The translations under genes and the position numbers were made by a program. A DNA stretch of 64,000 nucleotides from Thermodesulfobacterium geofontis OPF15 (lineage in GTDB: Bacteria > Desulfobacterota > Thermodesulfobacteria > Thermodesulfobacteriales > Thermodesulfobacteriaceae): NCBI RefSeq assembly GCF_000215975.1, contig NC_015682.1:558001-622000 (forward strand), in the 5' to 3' direction. The number at the start of each line of letters is the position of its first letter. Positions within the stretch are counted from its first letter, which is position 1. Positions 41,027-49,935 of the stretch are shown one piece after another. A model generated the notes under the pieces. The model was not told the origin of the DNA, did no database searches, and saw nothing but the letters and a program-made list of their open reading frames with translations.

Positions 41027-42028
41027 TTATAAATTTTCAAACTCCCTTTTGAGAGTTCGAGATAAAAGGCGATTTAAGGATGTTTTTGGGTTTTCATTTT
41101 CATATAATACTCGATAAACTTCTTCACAGATGGGAAGTTCAATTTCAAATTTTTTAGCAAGTTCTCTAACTACTTTTGCTGTTTTAACTCCTTCTGCAAC
41201 CTGTCTTAAATCTGTTAAAATTTTTTCAAGTTTTTCTCCCTTTCCAAGTTTATAACCTACTTGATAATTTCTTGAAAGTGCTCCTGTACAAGTTAAAACA
41301 AGATCACCAACTCCTGCAAGACCATAAAAGGTATAAAGTTTTCCTCCAAGTTTAGATCCTAAGCGAACTATTTCTATAAGTCCTCTGGCAATAAGACTTG
41401 CTCTGGCATTAAGTCCCAGCTCTAGTCCATCACTAATTCCTGAGGCAATAGCTATAACATTTTTTAAAGCACCTGCTATTTCTACTCCTAAAGGATCATC
41501 ACTTCTGTAGACTCTAAAATAGGGCATAGCTAAAAGTTCTTGCATTTTTTTTGTTTCTTCCTCCTTTTCTCCTGCTAGTACAACAGCAGTAGGTAACTTC
41601 AAAGCTACTTCTTTAGCAAAAGAAGGACCTCCTAAAACAAAAATTTTACAATCCTTAGGCAAGGTTTCTTTTAAGATATTAAAAGGTGTTTTTTTTGTTT
41701 CCCAATCTATACCTTTTATACCAGAGATATGATAAGTGATTTTATTTACATAGGTTTTTAAATTTTCCAAATTTTCTTTTAAAGCAAAAGAGGGAATAGT
41801 CCAAAGAATTATTTGAGAATCTTTAAAGGCTTTTTTGGGTTCCAATTCAGCTTTTACTTTTTCAGATAGTTTAATTCCAGGCAGATAAAATGGGTTTTCT
41901 TTTTCTTTATTTATAGCTTCATAAACTGCTTCTCTTCTTACTAAAAGTGAGACTTCGAATTTTTTTTCTCCTAAGATTTTAGCAAGAGCTGTTCCCCAAC
42001 TTCCCCCACCTACTATAGTAATTTTCAT
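41027..42028 (-). CDS. gpsA: Glycerol-3-phosphate dehydrogenase [NAD(P)+]
   Basis: Makes glycerol-3-phosphate for phospholipids from dihydroxyacetone phosphate. 333 aa. The Rossmann motif is VGGGSWGTALAKIL at residues 5-18; GGPSFAKEVALKLPTAV, ALKNVIAIASGISDGLELG and GLAGVGDLVLTC are signature blocks. AGAGGGG precedes the ATG. A short CACTT-ACG-AAGTG hairpin lies in the 49-nt gap upstream, but is too weak to call a terminator. Confidence 0.96.
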   Translation of the reverse strand: MKITIVGGGSWGTALAKILGEKKFEVSLLVRREAVYEAINKEKENPFYLPGIKLSEKVKAELEPKKAFKDSQIILWTIPSFALKENLENLKTYVNKITYHISGIKGIDWETKKTPFNILKETLPKDCKIFVLGGPSFAKEVALKLPTAVVLAGEKEEETKKMQELLAMPYFRVYRSDDPLGVEIAGALKNVIAIASGISDGLELGLNARASLIARGLIEIVRLGSKLGGKLYTFYGLAGVGDLVLTCTGALSRNYQVGYKLGKGEKLEKILTDLRQVAEGVKTAKVVRELAKKFEIELPICEEVYRVLYENENPKTSLNRLLSRTLKREFENL

Positions 42029-42077
42029 TTCAAATAACCCCTCTAATTTATCTCACTTCGTAAGTGCGAAAGGTTGT

Positions 42078-43706
42078 TTAGGGTATTAAGTATTTTTGCA
42101 TATTTTTAGGTACCCACCATTTTTCTATATTATATCCAATTCCTATAGGGGAGACCTTAATTCCTTTAAATCTTTTATGAATAGCTTCTAAACTCATAGG
42201 AATGTATAAAAAAGTGTATGGTTGATCTTCTGCTAAAATTTCTTGTATTTGATAATAAATTTTTTTCCTTTTTTCTCTATCTAAGGTATATCTTCCCTCT
42301 TCTAAAAGTTTATCAAGTTTGGGATTGCAATAATTTATAAAATTTAGTCCCGGAGGTTTTGTTTTGGAGCAATGAAAAATATCATAAAGATCAGGATCAG
42401 GACCAGTTGCCCATCCTAAAATTACTGCAGAAAATCTTCTTGTGTCTATAAACTGGTGAATAAGAGTGGTCCATTCCATCACTCTTATATTTACCTTGAT
42501 TCCTATCTGAGAGAGTTGTCTTTGAATAATTTGAGCTGCAAGGAGTCTTGAAAGATTTCCTTGATTTATAAGAATAGTAAATTCAAAAGGATTACCTTCT
42601 TTTTCTAAAATTCCATCTTTTCCTTTAGTAAAACCAGCTGATTTTAATAATTCAAGGGCTTTTTGTGGATTGTGAGGACAAGAATTTTCAATATTTTTAT
42701 TATAAAACCAGGTATCAGGTTTATAAGGTCCGTATGCAGGTATTCCCTGACCTAAAAGAGCACCTTTTACAATTTCCTCTCTGTTTATTGCATAACAAAG
42801 CGCTTTTCTTACTCTTTTATCTTTAAAAAACGGGTGATTTAGATTATAACCAATATAAGTAAAAGAAAAGGAAGAATATTTATAAATGTTAAATTGGCTT
42901 TTTAATTCACTTTCTCTTTGGAGTTTTAAATACTGTAAGGGAGTAAGGGAAATCCAATCAATACCACCTGATTTTAATTCCATAAAGAGTGTTGAGGGAT
43001 CAGGAATTATTCTATAAATCAAATAATTTAAATAGGGTCTTCCTTCGTAATAAAGAGGATTATATTTTAAAAGTATTTCCTGTTGTGTTTTCCATCTTTC
43101 TAATTTAAAAGGACCATTACCAATAGGATTTCTTCCAAAAACATTCTTTAAATAATCTAAACTCTTTCCCTCAAGGATATGCTTAGGTAAAACAACTAAA
43201 TTCCCCCAAGAAGGTAAAGCTAAAGCAAAGGGTCTTTTATAAGTTACTTTAAAAGTATAGGGATCAATAATTTTAAAATCTTGAACTTCTAAAAAATCAC
43301 TTGCATAAGGAGAGGGAATTTTAGATGAGGTAATAAGTTTAAAGCCAAAATAAACATCCTCTGCAGTTACCTCAACTCCATCTGCCCATTTAACCCCCCT
43401 TTTTAAATAAAAAGTTATGGTTTTTTGATCAGGAGATATTTCAAATTTTTCAGCAAGGTCTCCTATTATTCTAAGATCTGGTGTATATTTTACTACACCT
43501 AAAAAAATGCGTCCTGCTACTTCATGACTCATTACATCAGTTGCTATCATTGGAATAAGAATACTTGCATCAGCTATAGAGCCTATAATTAAAGCATCTC
43601 CATAATCGGGAACGTCTTTCGATAAATTGGATGTATTTTCAATGGCAAAAGAAGAGAAAAGAAAAAAAGTAGACAAGATAATTATAAAAAAAACTTTAAA
43701 TTTCAT
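42078..43706 (-). CDS. ABC-transporter peptide/oligopeptide-type binding protein
   Basis: 542 aa from the ATG at 43706, which opens with a signal peptide (MKFKVFFIIILSTFFLFSSF); a longer frame to 43766 overlaps the psiE-like gene and lacks sense as an export signal. The SBP family 5 signature appears in TITFYLKRGVKWADGVEVTA and the KRVRKALCYAINREEIV segment. No lipobox Cys follows the signal, so it is periplasmic. No permease or ATPase genes accompany it, so the transporter must be encoded elsewhere. It may bind peptides, nickel or other solutes. Confidence 0.85.
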   Translation of the reverse strand: MKFKVFFIIILSTFFLFSSFAIENTSNLSKDVPDYGDALIIGSIADASILIPMIATDVMSHEVAGRIFLGVVKYTPDLRIIGDLAEKFEISPDQKTITFYLKRGVKWADGVEVTAEDVYFGFKLITSSKIPSPYASDFLEVQDFKIIDPYTFKVTYKRPFALALPSWGNLVVLPKHILEGKSLDYLKNVFGRNPIGNGPFKLERWKTQQEILLKYNPLYYEGRPYLNYLIYRIIPDPSTLFMELKSGGIDWISLTPLQYLKLQRESELKSQFNIYKYSSFSFTYIGYNLNHPFFKDKRVRKALCYAINREEIVKGALLGQGIPAYGPYKPDTWFYNKNIENSCPHNPQKALELLKSAGFTKGKDGILEKEGNPFEFTILINQGNLSRLLAAQIIQRQLSQIGIKVNIRVMEWTTLIHQFIDTRRFSAVILGWATGPDPDLYDIFHCSKTKPPGLNFINYCNPKLDKLLEEGRYTLDREKRKKIYYQIQEILAEDQPYTFLYIPMSLEAIHKRFKGIKVSPIGIGYNIEKWWVPKNMQKYLIP

Positions 43707-43719
43707 TGGAGTTTCTTTT

Positions 43720-44139
43720 CTATTTAAATTTTTTTGAAAAAACAGCCAATCCTCTTGCAAAAACAAGGAAAAATATACCTAATGACCATAAGAAAATATC
43801 AATACCAGAAAATTTTCCTTCAAAAAGAAAAATCATAAATTCTCTTATAAGAAAAGCTATTATAGCTTCGATAAGGATTTCCATATGCACTTGATGGTGT
43901 TCAAAATATTCTACAAAGGCTCTTATAAGTTCCAAAATAACTATAAGAGATAGAATATTTATTACTAGCTCTTTAATTCCTAATCTTATAGTTCTTTCAG
44001 TAATGATATATCCTAATTCTGAAATAGTTCTAATAATTATTACTGCAGTTACAAATAATAGGATTATAACAACAAGATTATAAGAAATTCTTATAATATT
44101 AGAATAAATTTTTAAGAACAAGTTCTGCCAATCAATCAT
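43720..44139 (-). CDS. PsiE-like membrane protein
   Basis: 139 aa with four hydrophobic helices (about 16-37, 55-73, 85-102, 113-130). LELIRAFVEYFEHHQVHMEI and the IAFLIREFMIFLF segment match the phosphate-starvation-inducible PsiE family (PF06146), an inner-membrane group of unknown function. It overlaps the start of thpR's stop region by 8 nt and ends 13 nt before the binding-protein ATG. Confidence 0.78.
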   Translation of the reverse strand: MIDWQNLFLKIYSNIIRISYNLVVIILLFVTAVIIIRTISELGYIITERTIRLGIKELVINILSLIVILELIRAFVEYFEHHQVHMEILIEAIIAFLIREFMIFLFEGKFSGIDIFLWSLGIFFLVFARGLAVFSKKFK

Positions 44140-44716
44140 TTTTTTCTCCTAAGGGAATTGTTTTTAAAGGTGTATATTTGGGACCAGATGGGAAAAGATC
44201 GCTTTTAAAGATTATGAGCTCTTTTACCAAAAAGGACTTTCCTTTTAATTTTTCTGAAGCCTTTTTAATTTCTTCAAAAAATTTTTTCAGAGCTACAGGA
44301 TCTGTTTTTTCTTTAACTCGAAGTAAAGTTACATGAGGATGGAATTCCTCTCTTTCTTCTTTTAATTTTAAAGGTTTAAAAGCTTTTTTCAATAAATTAT
44401 CAAGCTTAAAAAGATTATTAGAAGCTGAATTTATCCCAATCCATATTACTCTGGGTGTGCCTTTTAAAGGAAAATAGGAAGCGAGATCAAGTTCAAGTTC
44501 GAAGGGTTCTAATTTTTTGCAGACATCTTTACACTTTTCATAAATCTTTTCTACTAAATTTTCTGAGATATTTCCAAAAAAACGAAGAGTAAGATGTAAA
44601 TTTTCTTCTTCCACCCATTTTAATTTTAAACCTTCACAATTGAGAACTTTGCTCAAATTAAAAAGTTCTTTCTTTAATTCCTGTGGCAAATCTATAGCTA
44701 AAAAAACTCTCACCAT
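44132..44716 (-). CDS. thpR: RNA 2',3'-cyclic phosphodiesterase (LigT/2H family)
   Basis: 194 aa with both catalytic H-x-T motifs: HLTL at 41-44 and HVTL at 128-131. VRVFLAIDLP is the usual start. The family opens 2',3'-cyclic phosphates on RNA. The ATG at 44716 lies 59 nt inside the end of cinA, an unusually long overlap, but the N-terminal strand is conserved so the start is credible. Confidence 0.9.
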   Translation of the reverse strand: MVRVFLAIDLPQELKKELFNLSKVLNCEGLKLKWVEEENLHLTLRFFGNISENLVEKIYEKCKDVCKKLEPFELELDLASYFPLKGTPRVIWIGINSASNNLFKLDNLLKKAFKPLKLKEEREEFHPHVTLLRVKEKTDPVALKKFFEEIKKASEKLKGKSFLVKELIIFKSDLFPSGPKYTPLKTIPLGEKND

Positions 44717-45926
44717 AAAGAAGATACCTCCTCAAAATATCAAGGGATGTATAACTTGCCAAAAGCTGGATCTGGTTTCTATCTCCTGATAGGCTAAATC
44801 TAAAAGCCTTTATTTTGTTTTTATAAGAAAAGCCTATATAAACTGTGCCTACAGGATTTTCAGGTGTTCCTCCAGTTGGGCCAGCAAAACCTGTTATACT
44901 TAAAGCATAATCTACTTTTGTTTTTTTTCTTACTCCTTCTGCCATTTCCATAGCAACTTCATAACTTACTACATCAAATTTTTCTATGGTTTCCTTTTTA
45001 ACTCCCAAGAGTTCTATTTTGCTTTCAGGACTATAAGTAACAAATCCTCTATCAAAATAAAGAGAACTTCCAGAAACCGAAGTAATTATTGAAGCAAGCA
45101 TACCCCCTGTACAAGATTCAGCAGTAGCAAGTTTTTCCTCTCGGGTTTTTAAAAGTTCTCCAATTACTTGAGGTAAACTTTTATCCTTTTCGCTTACCAA
45201 ATAAGGTAAAAAGGTTTCTTTTAATTTATTTATAAAAACTTCTAAATCTTTTTCTTCCTTTCCTTGCAAAATTAATTTAAGTTCCGGGAATATTGGATAA
45301 TAGCCTATTTTGATAGGAGAAAGAATATCTTCTGGGAGGCTACTTATAACCTGATTAAGATCGGTTTCATTAAGATCAAAAAATCTAAGGGTTTTGATAA
45401 TTCTTTTAGTTCTTTCAGGAAATAATTCTAAAAGTTTTGGTATAACTTCTGTTTGAAGAAGATTTTCAAACTGATAGGGAACACCTGGTAGGAAAAAAAG
45501 GGATTTATTTTTTATTTTTAAAAGATATCCTGCAGAAGAAAAATTTTTTGATAAAGGAATTGCACCTTCTGGAATTAAAGCCATCTTTTTTGCTATTTCT
45601 TGGGATTTCCTATATTCCTTAGCTGAATAAATAGCAGAAAGAAAGTCTTTATTTTCTTTTAATTCTAAATTAAAAGCCTTTGCTACAGCTAAATTAGTTA
45701 AATCGTCATCTGTAGGTCCAAGGCCACCACAGATTATCAGAAACTCATATTTTTCAATAAGATTTTTTAGATATTCAGAAATGATTTCAATTTTATCTGG
45801 CAAAGTAACAATTTCGCCAATTTCAAATCCATAGGAAGTTAATATTCTTCCTGCAAAAACACTATTAGTATTCTCAATAGCACCGCAGATAAGCTCATCT
45901 CCAATAAAAATCAAAGCCCCAATCAT
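44658..45926 (-). CDS. cinA: CinA-like protein (MoaB-like plus nicotinamide-nucleotide amidase domains)
   Basis: 422 aa. The N-terminal MoCF/ADP-ribose pyrophosphatase-type domain (GDELICGAIENTNS, CGGLGPTDDDLT, FFLPGVPYQFENLL) is joined to a C-terminal PncC-like deamidase (ATAESCTGGMLASIIT, SITGFAGPTGGT, GTVYIGFS). The latter salvages NMN formed by bacterial DNA ligase. The last 20 residues after RRYLLYG extend beyond the usual end and overlap thpR. Confidence 0.93.
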   Translation of the reverse strand: MIGALIFIGDELICGAIENTNSVFAGRILTSYGFEIGEIVTLPDKIEIISEYLKNLIEKYEFLIICGGLGPTDDDLTNLAVAKAFNLELKENKDFLSAIYSAKEYRKSQEIAKKMALIPEGAIPLSKNFSSAGYLLKIKNKSLFFLPGVPYQFENLLQTEVIPKLLELFPERTKRIIKTLRFFDLNETDLNQVISSLPEDILSPIKIGYYPIFPELKLILQGKEEKDLEVFINKLKETFLPYLVSEKDKSLPQVIGELLKTREEKLATAESCTGGMLASIITSVSGSSLYFDRGFVTYSPESKIELLGVKKETIEKFDVVSYEVAMEMAEGVRKKTKVDYALSITGFAGPTGGTPENPVGTVYIGFSYKNKIKAFRFSLSGDRNQIQLLASYTSLDILRRYLLYGESFFSYRFATGIKERTF

Positions 45927-45939
45927 TCTAAAATAAATC

Positions 45940-46449
45940 TTATATTAGACTTAGATATTTGGCAATATATATAAGAAGGGTTACCAAAAAATTGGTTAAA
46001 ATTCCTGCTATTATATCGTCAATCATGATTCCCCATCCATAAGGTAGAGTTTCAAATTTCTTTAAGGGATAGGGTTTTTTAATATCTACAATTCTAAAAA
46101 TAATAAAAGCAAGCATAAACTCGATTAAGGTATTTTTACCTAATACACCTATCCACATTCCTGCAATCTCGTCTATTACTACAAAATCAGGATCTTTAGC
46201 TTTTAAAGATTTAGAAACCCAATCAGAACTTATTATTCCAATAATAATAATTCCTAAAATTAGAGATAACTGATAAATTAAAGAAAGATTTTTTAAAAAC
46301 CAAAAAATGATTAAACCTTCTAAGGAACCAAAAGTTCCTGGACAAGGAGGTAAAAATCCTATTAGAGCTCCTGAAGAAATAAAGACCCAGAAAAAATTTT
46401 TATCAAATTGGTTAAAAGGGAGGATTTTGTAATTCTTTTTCAAATTCAT
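45940..46449 (-). CDS. pgpA: Phosphatidylglycerophosphatase A
   Basis: 169 aa membrane enzyme that forms phosphatidylglycerol. PPCPGTFGSLEGL near residue 35, VVIDEIAGMW in the middle and a C-terminal GWGIMIDDIIAG are the family's conserved acidic blocks. Several hydrophobic helices are present. Its start overlaps the lipoprotein gene by 38 nt. It lies 13 nt before cinA, in the same run. Confidence 0.9.
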   Translation of the reverse strand: MNLKKNYKILPFNQFDKNFFWVFISSGALIGFLPPCPGTFGSLEGLIIFWFLKNLSLIYQLSLILGIIIIGIISSDWVSKSLKAKDPDFVVIDEIAGMWIGVLGKNTLIEFMLAFIIFRIVDIKKPYPLKKFETLPYGWGIMIDDIIAGILTNFLVTLLIYIAKYLSLI

Positions 46450-46993
46450 TATAATTTTCCAAATCTATAAGATTTCTCAATTTCCATAAATAAAGTTTTA
46501 TTTTTAATTTTTTTTCTTCAGATTTTGTATTTCTGAGAGCTTCTTCTGCTATTTCTTCCATTTTTTTATATCTTTTTAAAGCTGAACTTCTTAAACTATC
46601 TTTATAAGCCTTAACCTTTTCTAAGAGTTCCTTTGCCATGGAATTAACTTTTTTCAATTCCTTTTCTGCAGTTTTATAGTATTTGCCTTGATAGAGTTCT
46701 TTTGCCTTTTCCCAAGCATTTAAAACTTTTTCATATTCATCTTTGAAAAGTTCATTAGCTTTATAAATTTTGAGTTCATTTATTAGGTTTTCTGTTTCAT
46801 TATAGAGTTCCTTTGGAGCTGGATAAAGAGTGATGTATCTTTTAATATAGGGGATATTGCTTAATAGAACTTTTATTTTTTCAATTGTTCTTTCCTTGAA
46901 TTCATAAGAATAAGATTTTAAGGGAGAACAGGAATTTAAAAAAATTAAAATCAAAAAAAGAGAAACCAATTTTTTAAATTTGTTAATTCTCAT
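46412..46993 (-). CDS. Lipoprotein with helical, coiled-coil body
   Basis: 193 aa. A signal peptide ends in the lipobox LNSC (Cys about 22), so it is an Lgt-modified lipoprotein. The mature protein is almost entirely charged alpha helix (about 55-190), with repeated Tyr/Lys/Glu and ELINELK and KAKELYQGKYYKTAEKEL segments that recall TPR-like or DUF4398-type helical hairpins. Function is unknown. It overlaps the epimerase by 4 nt and pgpA by 38 nt. Confidence 0.75.
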   Translation of the reverse strand: MRINKFKKLVSLFLILIFLNSCSPLKSYSYEFKERTIEKIKVLLSNIPYIKRYITLYPAPKELYNETENLINELKIYKANELFKDEYEKVLNAWEKAKELYQGKYYKTAEKELKKVNSMAKELLEKVKAYKDSLRSSALKRYKKMEEIAEEALRNTKSEEKKLKIKLYLWKLRNLIDLENYNEFEKELQNPPF

Positions 46994-47889
46994 AAAGTTT
47001 CTTTGATTAAATTTTCCAAAGCAGATTTTATATTTTCAAATTTAAAATTAAAGCCAGCGGATAAAAGGTTTTTAGGGTAAGCTTTAATGCTTGAGGTTAT
47101 AGCATTTGCAACCTCTCCAAAGAAAAGTTTCATCACAAAGATAGGAACTCTAAAGAAAGTGGGTCTTTTTAGTATATTTCCCAAAGTTTTAGTAAATTCT
47201 TTATTAGTTACAGGATTTGGAGAAACAAAATTGTATATTCCTTCTTTTTCGTTTTTGATAAGAAATAAAATAGCAGACACAAGATCATCTATATGTATCC
47301 AAGAAAACCACTGGTTACCTTTTCCAAGAGTTCCTCCAAGTCCCCATTTAAATATAGGTAAAATTTTAGAAAGCATTCCTCCTTTCCCAAGGACAATACC
47401 AAATCTGGTAATAATTACCTTTCCCCTTTTTTCTTTAGCCTTTAAAGCACTTTTTTCCCATTCTATACAGACTTTTGCCAAAAAATCATCTCCAGGTGAG
47501 CTATCCTCTGTAACTAAAGTTTCACCCTTATCTCCATAATATCCAATAGCTCCTGCATTAATAAGGAAAGCCCCATTTTTTAAAGAAGAAACTATATTTT
47601 CTGTAGATTTTACCCTACTTTCTAAAATTAGTTTTTTATAATTTTCGTTCCATCTGGAAAATATATTTTGTCCAGCAAGATTAATTACTATATCAGCGGT
47701 ATTTAATTGAGTTTGCCAATCTCCTTCTTTTGTTGGATCTCCAAAAACAACTTTACAAGGAGAAGGAATTTTTTTAGCTTTTTCTTTATTTCTTGCTAAT
47801 ACATAAATTTCAAAATCTTCTTTTAAAAGCTTAGAAATAAGATGACTCCCTATAAAACCTGTTCCACCTATAACAAAAATCTTTTTCAT
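46990..47889 (-). CDS. TIGR01777-family NAD-dependent epimerase-like protein
   Basis: 299 aa short-chain dehydrogenase fold of the YfcH/SDR39U1 type. GGTGFIGSHLISKLL is the nucleotide loop; INLAGQNIFSRWNENYK and GYYGDKGETLVTEDS are family-specific; SWIHIDDLV and FNFVSP-like NFVSPNPVTN follow. Biochemical function is not established for the family. It is transcribed into the lipoprotein gene with a 4-nt overlap. Confidence 0.87.
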   Translation of the reverse strand: MKKIFVIGGTGFIGSHLISKLLKEDFEIYVLARNKEKAKKIPSPCKVVFGDPTKEGDWQTQLNTADIVINLAGQNIFSRWNENYKKLILESRVKSTENIVSSLKNGAFLINAGAIGYYGDKGETLVTEDSSPGDDFLAKVCIEWEKSALKAKEKRGKVIITRFGIVLGKGGMLSKILPIFKWGLGGTLGKGNQWFSWIHIDDLVSAILFLIKNEKEGIYNFVSPNPVTNKEFTKTLGNILKRPTFFRVPIFVMKLFFGEVANAITSSIKAYPKNLLSAGFNFKFENIKSALENLIKETL

Positions 47890-47902
47890 AATAGGTCTTT
47901 TT

Positions 47903-48919
47903 TTAAATTATTTCTTTTTCACCACTTGCCATTTGAGAAAGAAGAGATAAACTTTCAAGAGAACCTATTCCAATTATTATATCTCCAGCCTCTATTATAG
48001 TACTTGCAGAGGGATTAAATTCTATTTTTCCATCAGCTCTTTTAATACCAACTACTATAGCTTTTAATTTTTCACCAATTTTTGCATCTTTTAAGGTTTT
48101 CCCTACTAATTTAGAATCTCTTGAAACAAAAATTTCTTCAATTTGGATATCTTTAAATTCTGAACCTGTAGCAAACTCTAAAAAATCTACTACATTTGGT
48201 CTAAGAACAGATTGAGCGATTCTTAACCCCCCTATATGATAAGGACATATAGCTTTATTTGCACCAGCCATTTTTAATTTAATTCTTGCTTCTTCATCTG
48301 TGGCGCGGGCAACTATAAATATTTCTGGATTTAAAAATCTTGCACTTACAACTACATAAAGATTTTCTGCATCTGAGGGTAAAAGAGAAATTATCCCCTT
48401 TGCTCTTTTAATCCCTGCTGATTTAAGAATTTCATCTTTGGTGGCATCACCTATGATATAAAGAAGATCCTCTTCATCTTTTAAATTTTCCTCAAATTTT
48501 TCAATTACTACAAAATCTACGTTATTAGCTTTAAATTCTTTGCAAAGTATTTTTCCCATTCTTCCATATCCACATACAATGTAATGGTTGTTTAAAGCGG
48601 AAATTTCTTTTTTCATTTTCTTTTTTTTAAACACCTCCCTTATTTCACCTTCTATCAATATTTTTGCACCAGTAGTCATAGCATAGGCAAAAACACCAAA
48701 GCCACTAAAAATAAGTATTATAGTAAAAAATTTTCCAACATCACTTAGTTCTTTTACCTCTTTAAAACCTACAGTAGCTACAGTAATTATGGTCATATAA
48801 AGGGCATTCAAAAAATTAAGCCCCTCAATTACCATATATCCAACTGTTCCAAAGGTTATTACTCCTAAAATTAAGCTTGAAATAATTATGAGCTTTTTTT
48901 TGATTTCAAGCTCATCCAT
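47903..48919 (-). CDS. Two-TM potassium channel with RCK (TrkA) regulatory domains
   Basis: 338 aa: TM1 (10-30), pore helix, filter TVGFKEV at 49-55, TM2 (63-85), then an RCK/TrkA-N Rossmann domain (VCGYGRMG at 115-122, VIEKFEEN, GDATKDE) and a TrkA-C domain (about 255-335). The MthK-like architecture implies ligand gating by Ca2+ or nucleotides. The filter has Phe-Lys where TVGYGD is classic, so ion selectivity deserves caution. It sits 13 nt upstream of the epimerase. Confidence 0.87.
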   Translation of the reverse strand: MDELEIKKKLIIISSLILGVITFGTVGYMVIEGLNFLNALYMTIITVATVGFKEVKELSDVGKFFTIILIFSGFGVFAYAMTTGAKILIEGEIREVFKKKKMKKEISALNNHYIVCGYGRMGKILCKEFKANNVDFVVIEKFEENLKDEEDLLYIIGDATKDEILKSAGIKRAKGIISLLPSDAENLYVVVSARFLNPEIFIVARATDEEARIKLKMAGANKAICPYHIGGLRIAQSVLRPNVVDFLEFATGSEFKDIQIEEIFVSRDSKLVGKTLKDAKIGEKLKAIVVGIKRADGKIEFNPSASTIIEAGDIIIGIGSLESLSLLSQMASGEKEII

Positions 48920-48984
48920 GATTTTAATAATATTAGATTTTTAATAAAAAATCAAGAAAAAAATAGCTTATTTCGTGTATTTAA

Positions 48985-49917
48985 TTAGAGATTTATTATG
49001 GCTATTGTAGGTTCAAAGCATTTGTTTATAACTGCTGAACTTACACCACCAAGAACAAGGTCTTTAATTGCTGAACGCCCCTTTCTTCCCATGATTACAA
49101 GATTATAATTACCTTCCTTTATTTCTCTAACAATCTCCTCTTTTGGGAAACCAATAGAAATTTTTGTTTCGATTAAATCCTGAGGGACTTCCTCTTCTAA
49201 AAATTTCATTTTAGCTTTATTAAGAATTTCTTTGGCTTCCTCTTCGGGATTTATTCCTTCTTTTACTCTTTCAAGATAAAGGGAAAGATTAATAACTCTT
49301 AAAATGGTTATTTTATCTATGTTTTTAACAAACTTTGCTATACATACTGCATGCTCCACTGCTTTCATTGAATATTCTGAACCATCTACAGGAACTAAAA
49401 TTTTAGAGGCAGGATTTTTTTCAGGAATCTTTTCTCCTACAATATAAATATTGTGATTTATTAATCCATGCAAAACTTTATTTGATACACTTCCAAGGAA
49501 AAACCCTTTTAGCTCTGAAACCCCTCTTCTTCCAAGCATTACTGTTTGAAAATTTTCTTTTTCCACAATTTCAATTATTTTACTTCCTGGGTCTCCTTCT
49601 TCAATTCTTTTTTCTATTAAGCCGGTAAATCCAGAATTTTTTAATATTTTTTCATAATCTAATAAAGAGGGCATTATATCTTCTTTAATGTGTTTTTCTT
49701 TTATTCTTTTAAAAATTTCTGTTTCTTTTATAAGCTCTGTCCTTAAATCAATATTTTTCATGTGTTCACTTAAATATCCACCTGCCATTACATGGAGAAG
49801 GGTAACCTTTGAAGTTTTAATATCTTTAAGTAAGGCTCCAGCAAATTTAACTGCTCTTAAGGAGTTTTGGCTTCCATCAACGGGTAATAAAACTTTATCA
49901 AAAGGGCATTTAATCAT
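48985..49917 (-). CDS. Tandem universal stress protein (UspA)
   Basis: 310 aa with two Usp domains, 1-155 and 165-310. Each starts ILV/LLPVDGS (LLPVDGSQNS, ILVPVDGSEYS) and ends with a nucleotide-binding block: MLGRRGVSELKGFFLGSVSN and MGRKGRSAIKDLVLGGVSS. The G-2x-G-9x-G-S/T pattern suggests ATP binding in both. Such proteins bind ATP under stress and often modulate transporters; it lies next to a permease and a K+ channel. GGAGGA precedes the ATG. Confidence 0.9.
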   Translation of the reverse strand: MIKCPFDKVLLPVDGSQNSLRAVKFAGALLKDIKTSKVTLLHVMAGGYLSEHMKNIDLRTELIKETEIFKRIKEKHIKEDIMPSLLDYEKILKNSGFTGLIEKRIEEGDPGSKIIEIVEKENFQTVMLGRRGVSELKGFFLGSVSNKVLHGLINHNIYIVGEKIPEKNPASKILVPVDGSEYSMKAVEHAVCIAKFVKNIDKITILRVINLSLYLERVKEGINPEEEAKEILNKAKMKFLEEEVPQDLIETKISIGFPKEEIVREIKEGNYNLVIMGRKGRSAIKDLVLGGVSSAVINKCFEPTIAIINL

Positions 49918-49935
49918 TTTTTTTCCTCCGTTATT

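Noticed and set aside
42029-42077. Intrinsic terminator between the binding-protein gene and gpsA
   Set aside because: The CACTT-ACG-AAGTG hairpin has only a 5-bp stem and no T-run after it on the minus strand.
47087-47539. 150-residue open frame on the plus strand
   Set aside because: It lies wholly opposite the epimerase gene, has low-complexity Ser/Phe/Pro-type composition and no ribosome binding site; it is a shadow frame.
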